A stretch of 64,000 nucleotides of DNA from Melastoma dodecandrum. Lineage: Eukaryota; Streptophyta; Magnoliopsida; Myrtales; Melastomataceae. The translations under genes and the position numbers were made by a program. The number at the start of each line of letters is the position of its first letter. Position 1 is the first letter of the stretch. This document shows, in pieces, positions 35,465 through 47,167 of this stretch. The notes under the pieces are model-generated. The model was not told where the DNA came from, ran no database searches, and saw only the letters and a list, made by a program, of their open reading frames with translations. The stretch spans positions 1,939,501 to 2,003,500 of the forward strand of contig JARUPY010000602.1 in NCBI GenBank assembly GCA_029817715.1, read 5' to 3'.

Positions 35465-37033
35465 ATGGCATTGATCGTCGATCGACATTCCGACGGTTAC
35501 AAGCACTTCTGCAAGATCTGCAAGAAGGGATTCATGTGCGGGCGTGCCCTCGGCGGCCACATGCGCGCCCATGGCATCTCCGACTACTCCCCTCTCGACG
35601 ACGACGACGACCCCGCCTCCGACTGGGATGACCACAGGCCCTCCCACGTTGCCGGGGGAGACGATGCTGCCGGTGGGACCAGGCGCATGTACGCCCTCCG
35701 AACCAACCCTAACCGCCTCAAGAGCTGCCGGGCCTGCGAGAACTGCGGCAAGGAGTTCTCGTCCTGGAAGTCGTTCCTTGAGCACGGAAAGTGTGGCGCG
35801 TCGGAGGACCTCGACGAGTCGATGATCTCTTCTCACGGGTGTTCAGATGAGGAGGAGGAGGATTATTATGATGACGAGGGTGACGATGACGGTCGGCGGG
35901 GTTGCAGGTGGTCTAAGAGGAAGAGGTCGTTGCGTGTCCAGGTGGATAAATTCAATTCGCTTTGCCCGTCTAGTGAGGAGGAGGATCTCGCGAACTGCCT
36001 CATGATGTTGTCGAATGGGATGGTTGATAATCCCGTGATGGCAGAGCAGGAGGAGTCATGCGCATCAGCCAGTAGGGACGATGATCGGCGGAGACAGCCG
36101 ATCAGTTTTGTTGCCCCGCTTGCGTACAGGTTCCCGACGACTGTCGACAAGGCCAAGGGGGTCGCAAGTAGTAATAATAAGGGCGGATTATTTGAATGCA
36201 AGGCATGCAAGAAGGTATTCAATTCGCACCAGGCCTTGGGCGGCCATCGGGCCAGCCACAAGAAGGTGAAAGGGTGCTTCGCCGCGAGGATCGACCACTC
36301 ATACGATTACTCCCATGACGACGATGCCCTCACAAACGATGAGTTCTTCCCGACAAAGTCCATGTCGACCGCACCCCTTGACCTTGGCCCCTCTTCAACC
36401 ATCCCGTCCTCCTCCAAGAGGAAGTCGAAGGTGCACGAATGCTCTATATGCCACCGGGTGTTCTCATCAGGACAGGCCCTCGGCGGCCACAAGCGTTGCC
36501 ACTGGATCACCTCGAACGGGGCCGCCGAGGTCCCTTCCTTGGCGAAACTGTCGAGCTTCCAAGAACATCTCGAGAAAATCCAGCAGCAACAACGACCGAG
36601 CTTTGTCAATGTGGATGATCCCCTGACCCTAAAGCTCGACCTAAACCTGCCTGCGCCACCGACGGACGCACGGCACTTCGACAAGGTCGTGGCTACGGAG
36701 ATGTACCTTCGGTCATGGTTAGGGCTCGAAACGAAGGAGATCATGGAGCGTAGTGACCCGCCACAAGGGAACGGCTTTGACCTCAAGGACAAGAACGACA
36801 AAACGGAGGTTGCCAACGAATGCATCTCTCCTACCGCGGCGAATAACGAAGAAAGTAACAACAACGTTTCGACCACCAACGCGGCGGAGGACGAGGCGGA
36901 TAGTAAGGTGAAGTTAGCCAAGTTAAGCGAGCTCAACGACATGAAGACGGGAGGAAGCTCTTCGGCGTGGTTGCAGGTCGGGATAGGTACAACCGCAGCG
37001 GAAGAAGCAGCGGCTGCATCGGCGGCCAAGTAA
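35465..37033 (+). CDS. C2H2 zinc finger protein of the ZAT4/ZAT9 type
   Basis: Intronless 522-residue transcription factor, probably a stress-linked repressor. Finger 1 is near the N-terminus (CKICKKGFMCGRALGGHMRA, with ALGGH in place of QALGGH). A second finger-like unit (CENCGKEFSSWKSFLEHGKC) ends in Cys. Fingers 3 and 4 are canonical QALGGH types: CKACKKVFNSHQALGGHRAS and CSICHRVFSSGQALGGHKRC. Acidic runs (DDDDD, EEEEDYYDDEGDDD) separate them. Basic KRKRSL and KKVKG segments could serve for nuclear import. An EAR repression motif (LKLDLNLPAP) lies at about residues 390-400. Plant C2H2 genes of this group normally have no intron. The start is the first ATG after a long pyrimidine-rich leader. 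Confidence 0.93.
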   Translation: MALIVDRHSDGYKHFCKICKKGFMCGRALGGHMRAHGISDYSPLDDDDDPASDWDDHRPSHVAGGDDAAGGTRRMYALRTNPNRLKSCRACENCGKEFSSWKSFLEHGKCGASEDLDESMISSHGCSDEEEEDYYDDEGDDDGRRGCRWSKRKRSLRVQVDKFNSLCPSSEEEDLANCLMMLSNGMVDNPVMAEQEESCASASRDDDRRRQPISFVAPLAYRFPTTVDKAKGVASSNNKGGLFECKACKKVFNSHQALGGHRASHKKVKGCFAARIDHSYDYSHDDDALTNDEFFPTKSMSTAPLDLGPSSTIPSSSKRKSKVHECSICHRVFSSGQALGGHKRCHWITSNGAAEVPSLAKLSSFQEHLEKIQQQQRPSFVNVDDPLTLKLDLNLPAPPTDARHFDKVVATEMYLRSWLGLETKEIMERSDPPQGNGFDLKDKNDKTEVANECISPTAANNEESNNNVSTTNAAEDEADSKVKLAKLSELNDMKTGGSSSAWLQVGIGTTAAEEAAAASAAK

Positions 37034-38739
37034 AAGTTTGCGATGAAATTACACACTTTACACTTACATAAAAAAAAATGGAAATTAATTGATCGGTTAA
37101 GTAAATCTTTTTGTTGGGTTGTTTCTTACAGGGGGTGAGCATTAAATTAATTATTGTACTAGGAAAGAAGAAAGAAAAGAGAACCGGAGAAAGGAATGAT
37201 TTGACTTGTTATTACTTTAAAAAAAAAGTCAGAAAATTCGACACGTGATTTAGGCTCCCTAATTCAATCGGAATCTTAGGTTTGGAAATCTCTAACAATG
37301 TTGTCCGAATCAAACGCCAAGACTGTCCTAAGGATCAATCAAAAGCGCATGTAGCTTTTTTTTTTTTTGGTTATTTGGGCATGCAAATTAAAAGCTCAAT
37401 TGACTGACAGCTCTATAATACAAAAAAAATCCACATCGGGTCTTTTTGTCCATATTTTAAACCTATAAAATTAGATAATTAATTAAACTTGATGTATAAT
37501 TTTAACAAGTGATAAAACAGTTCATTTTGAGGGTCAGAAATAAATCTTTTCCTGGTCCAATGAAAAGATGAGAACATGTTCATATGGGGTGGTAAGCCAA
37601 GGGACAGTTTTTCATTCATGACTGTTCTTACAACAGAAATGGTGTTCGTATCTACTAAAAGGACTCTGCATTTGGCTGGTCTCATATCTTGTAGATCTGC
37701 ATTAAACCACCCACCTTCACTAGAACACCCAGAATCATCATCTGCCTGGCTTAGTTCATCAACAAACAAGCAACCAATGCATACATATCTCCGGTTGGAC
37801 GACAAAGTTATCATCGGCAACGGAGGACGCCCTGTCGCAGGGGCCAGCTTCCTACGACGTCTACAATGTCCGCTCCCTCTGCTCCTCCACACACAAAACA
37901 CACCATCACCATCAGTGCACATGCTTATTAGAGAGCCCACCCCGTCATCAGCCAAAAAGAGCTGCGCGAAGGATCCGTTTGGTCATTCCATGAAGCAGCA
38001 GAAGGATAACAAATACCCAAATAAGCTATTGGTGCGACATGACCACATAACATGGCCACCGCCCTAATCTCCCGCACATCATCCAGGCGTGGATATAAAA
38101 GTCCACCGCAAGCATTTTGGAGTCACATCAGTAACAACGGCAGCTCCCAGTCCAACGACTAAAGAACAAACAATCGTACGATCGCATAATCTAAATTTTC
38201 AGTTCTCTCAGGGGGGCGGGATCGTCGACGATGACGACGTCGCGGGCTGTTATCGGCGCCCCGATCCCAGCCGGTCGATCTCTTTATTTTTGTTTATTTA
38301 TCCGAATTATTTCAACAGGATCCTCAATTGATTCGTTTTAAATAATGGGCCTTCTTAAACCCAGGCCCATTATTATTGTGGGCCTTAATCCCTATCTGGG
38401 CTTCTTGCATGACTCTCCGTCTCCGCACAAATGTCCCCTGCAACCCCAACCTCTCCCATGTAAGTTGTATTCATTTTCTTTCCTTCTTACAGATTTGGAT
38501 TTGCATAGCAGTGTTTAGTTCGTATCAAATTATGAGTAGATATAGTTCAAGCATTGCAACTGATTGGGCAACCTCATGATCTAAATAGTTCACTGGTACA
38601 AACTTCCATAGGGTGTAGTTGAGCGTGAACCGGGCCGATTAATTTCTTGCTGCTTTTCTAGGTATCTTCTGGCCGCACGAAAAAGGGGACTAACTGGTTA
38701 CACCAAAACAAACTTCTTCTTGATTAGTCTTCGTTTATG
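37034..38739. other. Intergenic region between ZAT-type and SPX genes
   Basis: 1.7 kb without a recognised gene. A 150-codon open frame on the minus strand (37955-37479) has no ATG at its 5' end and no family I know; it is not called. A-rich and T-rich tracts occur at 37060-37080 and 37360. Confidence 0.4.
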
Positions 38740-40288
38740 CTAAGGTATGGTGATCGGGGAACTGATTTGCAAGAGCTGGGGGAGATCGGAGTCCGGGAGG
38801 TTGAGCGGAGGCAACGAGAAGTGGCTCACGGTGGAGCTCCCTTTCCTCATCTCCTGCATTGACATCAGCGCCGCGACAGTGTTCCTAAATATGCCTTCTT
38901 CGGCAAGAGGGACTCTTGTGACGGCAGTCGAGGTGCTCTCGGGTTTCCGCAAGGGGAAGACAGCGTCTATCGTGGCCTCGATTTCCTTCGCGAGCTTCGA
39001 AACCAGGTCGGTGGTGAAGAATGGCTGCCGGAGCACTTCCTGTATGAAGGGCGATCTCAGCAGGCCCCCGGTGCGCTTGTCGTACTTCTTCAGGATCTTA
39101 GCCAGCCCTGCAAAGTAGACCTCATATAAGACTTCTTCAGCCAATTTCAATGCCTAAATCGTTAGAAAAGCTCTACGCCCACGGGACTCCTTATACCGGT
39201 ATAGTTGATGTTGCTGTAGTTTATCAGGAGGACCATCTCGCCATGGAAATCGACAATGTCTTTCCTGATCTTTGTCATCTCATGCTTGTAGATTTCTGCA
39301 GATGGATGAGTTCCATTCTCTCCCCACTTCTCAATCACTGTCTGGATCCTTCGTTTTAGCTCCTGCAATCAAATGAAAAATCCCAAATTACTCACACCTA
39401 AATTTCTAGATCATTCAAAACATGTTTTAAGCTCAGATCCACGTTTTAGGAATATCGAAACAGGCTCAAAACACGAATATTCGTATATCGTGGGACCCAT
39501 ATCGACAGGCATAGATTATGTAACCTTACAAAGATTATCACCACTCGTAAACCAAAAAAAAAAAAAAAACTGGGATTATCATCGAATAAAAATATAAAGC
39601 AATGTTTAATCAAGTAAATAAAATAGAAAAGAAACCCCAAAATCACGAGATTTAAGATTTCTAAAAGCATTCAGGAGTATGTCCTAATAGTGCAAGGGAT
39701 GCCATGTATCTTCCTTCAGCTACAATGTGGGGAAAAAATGGTCTCTTCTCTCAATCTTTCTCACCAACCGAACCTTCTGCCCCCCAACAAACCCAAATCC
39801 TTCTAACCATTCCCTGTAATAACCAATAACATAATATTTCTGCATTTCCCGACTCAATCCTTCCCCTGTTTCAGCGACCTCGATTCTTCCAACCCCAAAA
39901 GATCCCCCCTTTCTGGGTCGATCACAACTCTGCGAATTGGGTTTCATCCCTTCACCAATGACAAGAATCGGGTCCAAATCAACCCCCCCCCCCCGCCCCG
40001 CCAAAAAAAAAATCCAGATGAAGGCGGCCTCACCTTATGCCTGATGATGAAATCCTCCTCCTTCTCCATGAAGAACCCATTGAACTTCTCGATCTCGCCG
40101 TTCAACAGGTAAACGAACTCGGCCTCCGCCTTCCCGGGCGCTCTGGACGACGTCGCCCCGACGCGTATCATCGGCCCCGACGAGATCAGCCGGACAAGCT
40201 TCTTGAGATCCTTGTAGGAAAGGAAGTTCTCGCGCCAGTCCGGCAGCGTCTCCTGGATCTGCTGCTTCAGCCACTTCCCAAACTTCAT
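38740..40288 (-). CDS. SPX domain-containing protein (phosphate signalling)
   Basis: Stand-alone SPX proteins bind inositol pyrophosphates and then hold PHR transcription factors off DNA when phosphate is sufficient. Exons 40288-40034, 39362-39197 and 39107-38740 give 262 residues. The start [20 protein letters not shown] is the typical SPX N-terminus, chosen over an upstream in-frame ATG. The SPX core continues with [14 protein letters not shown] (Tyr/Lys of the ligand surface), [37 protein letters not shown] and [20 protein letters not shown], then [20 protein letters not shown] and [14 protein letters not shown]. After the SPX domain comes a short variable tail ending SPITIP; no EXS, MFS or RING domain follows. 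I cannot say which SPX1-4 clade it belongs to. P1BS-type sites lie upstream. Confidence 0.93.
39979..39990 (+). repeat. Poly-C tract in SPX intron 1
   Basis: A run of about 12 C followed by GCCCC and then A9. Such runs are prone to length error in assembly and lie inside an intron here. Confidence 0.7.
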
Positions 40289-40580
40289 CCTCCTCACTTC
40301 CCCCTTCCACCCCACAATCCCAGCACCCGAAGAAACTGCCTTAAAAATTGTTAGCAGGTGGTAGGAAGGAGGGAGACGAGGACGTAAGATGGGGACTCTT
40401 AAATATGTCTGAGGATTGTGATTATTATAAAAAAAAATTTACTTAACTAAAATTTCACACAGTTAACAAAAAATAAATTAAGGTTGTCCGAATACATAAA
40501 CTCGTGAACATGATCTATCACTTTAGAAAGTTTGCCCGGGGATTGATTAGTTTAAGCAAGTCAGTACAGAATATGAGAAA

Positions 40581-40588
40581 GGATATGC
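40581..40588. promoter_or_regulatory. P1BS-type site (GGATATGC)
   Basis: Matches GNATATNC, the PHR1 binding site, about 293 bp upstream of the SPX start codon. Confidence 0.6.
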
Positions 40589-40654
40589 TTGGAGTGATGA
40601 GGTGGCGACTCGGGGGCTCGAAAGTCTTCCCGCAGCGAGGGGAATTTCTCCATG

Positions 40655-40662
40655 GCATATTC
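40655..40662. promoter_or_regulatory. P1BS-type site (GCATATTC)
   Basis: Second GNATATNC match, about 367 bp upstream of the SPX start codon and 74 bp from the first. Confidence 0.6.
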
Positions 40663-40890
40663 GTTCAGTGAATGTGTCTTTCTCCCGTTTCTCTTTTAAA
40701 AATATTATATCGCACGGGGCACGGGCCGTACGAAAAAGTTTATCCGAAGGAGGGAGACTTTGGAGGTTTTTCATCGATTTCACTAAACGATCGAGAGATC
40801 CTGCCTCCCTCCCGACCTCCCCCAGCACTCAACCAACATCACCTTGGCCATCCACGCCTCCGATTGCGAAGATACGGGGGAGGGAGGAGG

Positions 40891-40898
40891 GCATATCC
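40891..40898. promoter_or_regulatory. P1BS-type site (GCATATCC)
   Basis: Third GNATATNC match, about 603 bp upstream of the SPX start codon. Confidence 0.5.
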
Positions 40899-43800
40899 AA
40901 GTAAACGAACGGGGGGAAGGAACCATTTCGATATCGACCAGCTACTACGTGGCTGTCTCTTATCGGGACGTGCATAACGAGACCAGACCACCTGGTGGAC
41001 GTTATTTCGTTCCAGGTACACGTAAAAGAGATACCCGCACGAGTCGAGGCACGAGACGAGACAAGACGAGAAGGCATCTTCCATGGGAATATTTTCTTGG
41101 TCATGGACATGTATGTCCACGCGTAGAACTTTTTAAGACTCAAATAAAAGAAGGGGAGGACAGAAAACGAAACTATAAACAATGACTAAACCGCAACCGC
41201 CACCAAACTCTCCTTTCTGTCGATTTTATCTCCATACATCGTACGTCGTTCATTATGTCTCGCACGTTAAATGCCTGTTACGTGAAGACAAGGTTAGGGT
41301 GTTTCCTCCACGAGTCGAGGGGGGATGGGATGGTAGGGATTGGTGATGAGGGGTGCCAAGGAATCTACCATGGAATCATCCTGTCCTAAAAGTATGCGAA
41401 AGAAAAAGTGATTTTAATTTTCTGGACCAGCATTCTTGAGCCCCCGGTTGGTGACCTTTGAATTTTGAACTATTCCAATGGGCGACAGACGACTAACAGG
41501 ATGATTGACTCACCTAAAAGGAAAGAAAATAAGAGAAATTTGAACAAGTTTCCATCTGACTGACAAAAAATATGTAAAGTGCTTTGTAATGACTGTACAA
41601 TTTTTTACGAAATAATGTTGATTACCTTGTTGAGGAATGAAGTTGGGTCTAACTTGAAATTATTTTTCTTTTAGCTGTAACGTGGAGTTAATCGAGTGAT
41701 CAACATTGTCATATGATATAACACGACTTGTGAAGACTAAGGAGGTGATGGTTTTTTCGTGCTTATTTTATCGAGCGAGAAAAAGGGTAAATCCGTGGAA
41801 TCATGCTCCAAAGAGGGTTTTTGTTGTGCATTATTTTTGTCTCCATGATATTTGCGTCAATGTATATTAAATATTTATTCGAGTAAAACAGAGAACATGT
41901 CATGGGATGGTATGAAACTCTCGCCGAAACTTTTTACATTTTTTTTTTTTGTGTGTGTGGAGATTTTGGTAATTAAGAGTGGGGTCCAATCCTCGCATAT
42001 CCTGCTCGACTCAATTTTCAAAAAGGCTTGAAAGAAAGAGAGATTATTCCTAGATTGCACGGGAATATTCCGTTACCCCAGTTTTCGATTTTTATTTTTA
42101 TTTACTTTTTCTTATTTTTACTCCCATCGGGTGGGTCAAAGTTGGATGAGTCAAACCCCCCTAAAATTCATCACGATACCCCTATATGACCTAAAAGCTA
42201 CTAATTAGGTGACGGAACAAATCTGATTCGGATAGCATGAAAGAAATCGTGTCGAAGTTACCCTTTTTCAAAAAGCTAGCAATTAGGTGAAGGGTCCCAA
42301 CCATATATAAACTCTTTGTCAAGTCTTTTTTAGGCAATGTGGGACTATTTTTCAACACTAATGTACGCTCGTGTATCGTTTATGTTCATACTCGAACAAC
42401 GTTCGTAATAATCAAGGATACGTTCACAAAAGGCATAAGAAACACGAGGATTCTGACAAAGGCATGTGTTTATATTTTTCAAGCTCAACCTTTCGATGGT
42501 CTATCCATATCCCATTTTACAATACTATTTATTTATAAGGATTATGGTGCATACATGTTAATTATAAGTATACATTATGCATCTATGCTCCGACCTACAA
42601 GAGCAAACTAAGGATCGCATGTAACCTTCTAATTTTGCCCGTGGCAATTCAGGGATTGTCCGCAACAAGGTTCTTCTCCTATCACAAGCAACCTTTGACA
42701 CACCTGTCAGACCTACCCTGCAGCTTCCATTGGTCACAAGCTAGCGTCCAAGAATTTTGCCTTAGATTCATACATTTGCTATGTACATTGCGAAATATAC
42801 TTGTCTAAGGATTGTGCTATGGAATGGAAAGAATTAATAATCTTATTTATTTCCCTTTTCTTATTCTTTTTATTCTATTCCTTTCCTTTTCATTCCATTC
42901 AATTTCCTAAATTTTAAAGAGAAATGGAAAGAATGGACATTCTCTCCTTTATGATAGGGAATGCCAATTTCATCCTATTCCTCTTCTCCTCTTCTTTCTT
43001 AATTAAATACAGAATTTTTTTAAACAACCCCCTTCCAAATCACTTTGTTTTTCTCCTTTCTCGTTCCATTTCGGAAACTAAACGAACTATTACATCAATA
43101 CTCTATGAAATAAAACTACGGAACTGGGTGTTGTGTTAATATTTGAGGCTTTAGGTTGGATTGGAATTGAGGCTTGCTAGTATGAGCCCGGAAGTTTCAT
43201 TGGGCCATTCTCCTTTCCATTCCTATCATCACCTCCAACTCCAAGCATCTATTGAGATCCCCCCCACTTCATGTAAGTTAGCAGCCGAGCGTCTCATAAA
43301 TTACTTTTTGGCAAGACTGAAGTCGCAACACAATTCACGGATATCGACCTCCCGTGTTCTGTAACCTCATGGTCACCTTGCTCAACCGGCACGACTGCAA
43401 TGATTCAAAGTTTTTGGTTTGGAAGCCCCTCTATAACCAACATAAGGCTCGCGTCACGTCTCAATGGCATCGAATCGTATCCTCAAGTCTAGACGTTCTT
43501 AAAATGAAAGACTAGTTACGCCCATAATATGACATTTGTTCAGGCAATTGAAATTCGTATGAACTAGCTCATCCATAATTAGCTGAACGATTACTACTAG
43601 GGTTCGAATTTTTGTATATGGATAGCTTAGTAGTAAGTCTAACACAACCTTATCGTTATCAACAATCCAAGGTTCATCACTACGCTAGACATGGATTGTG
43701 CATCACGCAGTTGGTCGCAGGGTGAGCTCGCGATGACAAACATCGTCTTCAGTCCTCTATTACACAACTAGGAATCGCAGATTTCCTAAACATATCAAGA

Positions 43801-44078
43801 AATGATAGGGGACATGTAATCTACATGTGCACGCAGCAATCCAAGGCCACACGAGTTATTTTCGTCTAGGATGCACTCTAGCAGAGGCATGGAGTAAACG
43901 GATGCATCGTAACAGCGGCTTCGGCATCAACATTAGAAAATATTGAAAGAAATCTAGACTCTCCCATAGACATATATACTATGCTTCAACAATAACTTGG
44001 CTTAACACTATATAGGAATTCCAAAAGCCGGGGGAAAAATCGGCTTGCCATTAATTCGCAAACGGGAAACACGCTGGG
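40899..44078. other. Long intergenic region
   Basis: About 3.2 kb, AT-rich and without a supported gene. At 42825-43090 there is a pyrimidine/purine-biased block with ggaatggaaag and cattccattc in inverted positions, ending near cggaaactaaacgaac; this resembles MITE ends, but I could not pair both termini. The segment 43160-43960 has degenerate open frames only. Confidence 0.45.
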
Positions 44079-44767
44079 CTAATTGTGAGTCGGAGGGTGT
44101 GTTCTTGGTTGGCAGTAATCAGAGTCGAAACCGGGCATTTTCCCGCTCCTCGGTGGTTTCCTTTCTGGAACACGCCACGAAATAGAAGCGGGAGGAGATT
44201 GACCTTTCTTATTGGCTCTTACCAGTGATGTCTCCATAAGAGTGCTTCCTGACGATTCCAAGGCCTCGCTCCTTACTTTCATATTCGTCTCTCTTGGTTC
44301 CTTGTTTTTCCAATCTGCTGCCAAATCCTTCCCCTCATTAGTACCCTCCAGGATGAATAATCTCTTTTGTATTCGTCGCATAGATATACTCGTGTCAGCA
44401 GCTCGAAATATGTAGGCGGCCTCGGCTTCAATTCGCGCCTTACTCTGCATTGGACAGGAAGGATCAAATTCCATTAATAAAGCTAACTAAAGAAACAAAA
44501 GCGAAATTCAACCCTAAATAAACAAAGAAACAGGCCAAAGTGACAAACTCCACAATCTCTCTTAACTGCAACACCAATTACAGAATAGCGACGAGAACAT
44601 AAACAAAATGCCATGGGGGTTAGACAGAGATTTATACATTTAGCTCTAACCTCGAAGGATGGTGCCGTGAGTTTCTCCTTGTTGGCAGCGACTAGTTCAC
44701 GTCCGCCAGTCACATGCAAGAAGAGGAAGGACGCGGCAAAGACGAAAGCCGAGAAAGCAATCGCCAT
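44079..44767 (-). CDS. Root meristem growth factor / GOLVEN (CLEL) peptide precursor
   Basis: RGF/GLV/CLEL genes encode secreted precursors that are cut to a 13-residue Tyr-sulphated peptide acting in root meristem maintenance and gravitropism. Two exons, 44767-44651 and 44444-44079, give 160 residues. The first 20 or so residues (AIAFSAFVFAASFLFLHVTG) form a signal peptide. The middle is variable and charged. The last 13 residues, DYCQPRTHPPTHN, sit at the exact C-terminus and match the RGF pattern (RGF1 DYSNPGHHPPRHN): Asp-Tyr for sulphation, Pro-Pro, and terminal His-Asn. The Cys at peptide position 3 is unusual. The signal peptide and mature peptide on separate exons fit the usual family layout. 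The join SFE-SKARIEAE is in phase. Confidence 0.8.
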
Positions 44768-47167
44768 GCTTGAAACGCCGAGGATTCAACACTCAAGGGG
44801 GATGAAAAGAGGCGAATGATTTTAGGATATTAGGAGCATCCTCCCGACTGGTTGAATGAACAAGAAAGGAGTGAACTGGGGAGAGTGATGGCCATGACTT
44901 GGGGAATGAACAAGAAGGGAACAGCGGGGCGAATGAAGAAGCCGGTCCCCCGGAAAATGAAACCCAAGGACAAGCCACACACACTGAAGAACACAAGCCA
45001 AGAAGAATGGGTGGTGTGGGAAGAGGAGGAGGAGAATGAAGTGAGTTAGGAGAGGGTTGGTTTTAAATGAATAGAGGTCTTGAGAATGATGGGGATGATG
45101 GTGGTAGTACTACTTCTACTTGGGAAGAACGTTGATTATAAAAAGTTGGGGAGGATTGACAAAACAAGGTCAGATCAAGCTGTGGTTAATGTGCATTCCC
45201 CCCCTCCCTCCTATTCCCACCCATCATCACCACCACCACCACCACAACCTTTCTTTCACTTTGTGTTGTTTCAACTTGGGACATACTCGAATGTTGTTCT
45301 CCAAAATACTTTCAGCGCATCAAAACAAACACGATATACATATACCCACACACAAACTTCGTTTTGATATTAATATTTGCGAATGTTGACGGAACGATCT
45401 GCTTTTTTGGCTTTCTGTCGGGGGAAATATATATAAAAACAAGGCTGGACGACAACTTCCTCGGCAAAGTCGTAGGGAAATGCACGTTTTAACGAGAATA
45501 TGCACGCCCAGCTAGAAATGTAAATAAATATTTAACTAAAGCTTATTAAAAAATATATATATTTGGGATGTTTTTGGCTTAACGAAGACCAAATGAGCGA
45601 ATGAATGGCGTGTTGATTATTTCTTTTTTAACAGTTTGTAAGAAAAATTTTTATGGGGAGATGGGATGGGACTGAGTAGTTAGTTCCTTCATGTACAAAC
45701 ATGGTTTAAGATAATCAGCATTTATTCATGGGGGATGTTCTTAATGGCTTGATTTCTTTTTTTACAGTACGTGTTCTCGTGTTGTGCATGACTCGTAATA
45801 AAAATATTATATGAGATTTTTTTCGAGATTCCAAATATCGCTAGAAGCTTTTCCGCGCAACCACAAACGTACCCCTATTATTTTACAAAAAAAATCACGA
45901 ATTAAGCACGTTAAAAAAAAAGAATCGAAGAGTGATCGATCACAAAACCTGGTTGGTGTTGGGATTATGACTCCGGTGTTTTGTCTTTTAATGCCTTGAC
46001 TTGCTGATTGGATCACGACATCGACACGTGCAACTCCATCTCCTCTTGTCCCCTCCCCCCACCCCCACGACCTTACTTTATTTCAAATTTTGTCCAATCC
46101 AAACCACATACATTTGAAGTTACTTGTTTGTACACAACGTTGCATAGTTTTCTGGCATGTCTTTTTTGTAATAATATAAATAGTTTTAAAACTCATTAGA
46201 TAATATTTCCAAATCAAATTTTATTAAATTTATAATCAAATTTAATTTTATAAATTCGTTTTCAAGAAAACATGATATATGATAATAAATCGAAATTATA
46301 AATTCTCGTTTTCTTAAAAAATAAATTTAGAAGTCAGATTTTATAAATGAGATTTATAAAATTTAGTTTCGGGGTAATATTTTGAAAGAATTTTGAAGTT
46401 ATTACTCTATTTCTGTACATAGATTTTGGCATGTACAAGAAAGGCGATTTATTTATTTTTTTATTTCAATAATCTCTTTTGAAGAGGAAACAACTACTTG
46501 CGCCGAACTAGTGTTTTGTCATAGAAACGGGTTTGGGGAGATACAGGAATTCGTTGATCGGGGATGGCATGGGGGGGGTCCGAGGTTTGGTTAGGAAATA
46601 TTTTGTTGGGTTACACAGACAAGCCCGGGTTCCAAAGCTGATATGGGGATTCGTTTCCATCTTTCCTGCAACATACTAGAGCACGCAGCAGCACTGGAAC
46701 TGCAACTACCGCCATCACCAGGAGGAGACAAAAGGCAGACGACGCGAACTACTTGCCGTATCGTGTCCGGTTTCGCTCCCTAGAAAAGACGAGCGGTCCC
46801 AGCACCCCTGGTCTCTGCAGTGTCTTGTCTTTAACAAACCCTTTCTCATATCCAGTCTGTGTGTGATGCCTGAATACAACAAACATTAAGGAACAAGGAA
46901 AACGGATTCCGACCGACAGTGAGTGTTCCGTGCGACTAGTCACGGGAGGCAAATGGGAACTTAAGATCACATCGACTGTTTTCCCTACGTCGAAACACGA
47001 GCAAGGCGCACATCGATAGACATAAATGGTTTCTGCACGGTATGCTGCGACACAAGCGCATAAGATGAGTCGAAGTTCCCCTCTTCTCTCTTCTCGCTAA
47101 GCCTAGTAACATATGCATCTACAGCTAAAAGGGAGTGAGATGAGGCACACTTTGAGATGATTTTGAA
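44768..47167. other. Intergenic region upstream of the RGF-type gene
   Basis: 2.4 kb. It includes the RGF-type promoter side, a CAC-rich run at about 45226-45246 and a very AT-rich block at 46140-46400 with near-repeated ataaattc-gttttc units. The right part is the 3' flank of the VAP gene. No supported gene. Confidence 0.45.

Noticed and set aside
37479..37955. About 150-codon minus-strand frame between the ZAT-type and SPX genes
   Set aside because: No ATG at its 5' end, no recognised family and no flanking exons. It could be a non-coding transcript, but the sequence alone does not support a gene.
39108..39150. N-terminal extension [13 protein letters not shown] before SPX exon 3
   Set aside because: It belongs to intron 2. 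Joining 39197 to 39107 gives the canonical [17 protein letters not shown].
42825..43090. Possible MITE with inverted ggaatgg/ccattcc blocks
   Set aside because: I could not pair both termini or find target-site duplications. It may be simple purine/pyrimidine bias.
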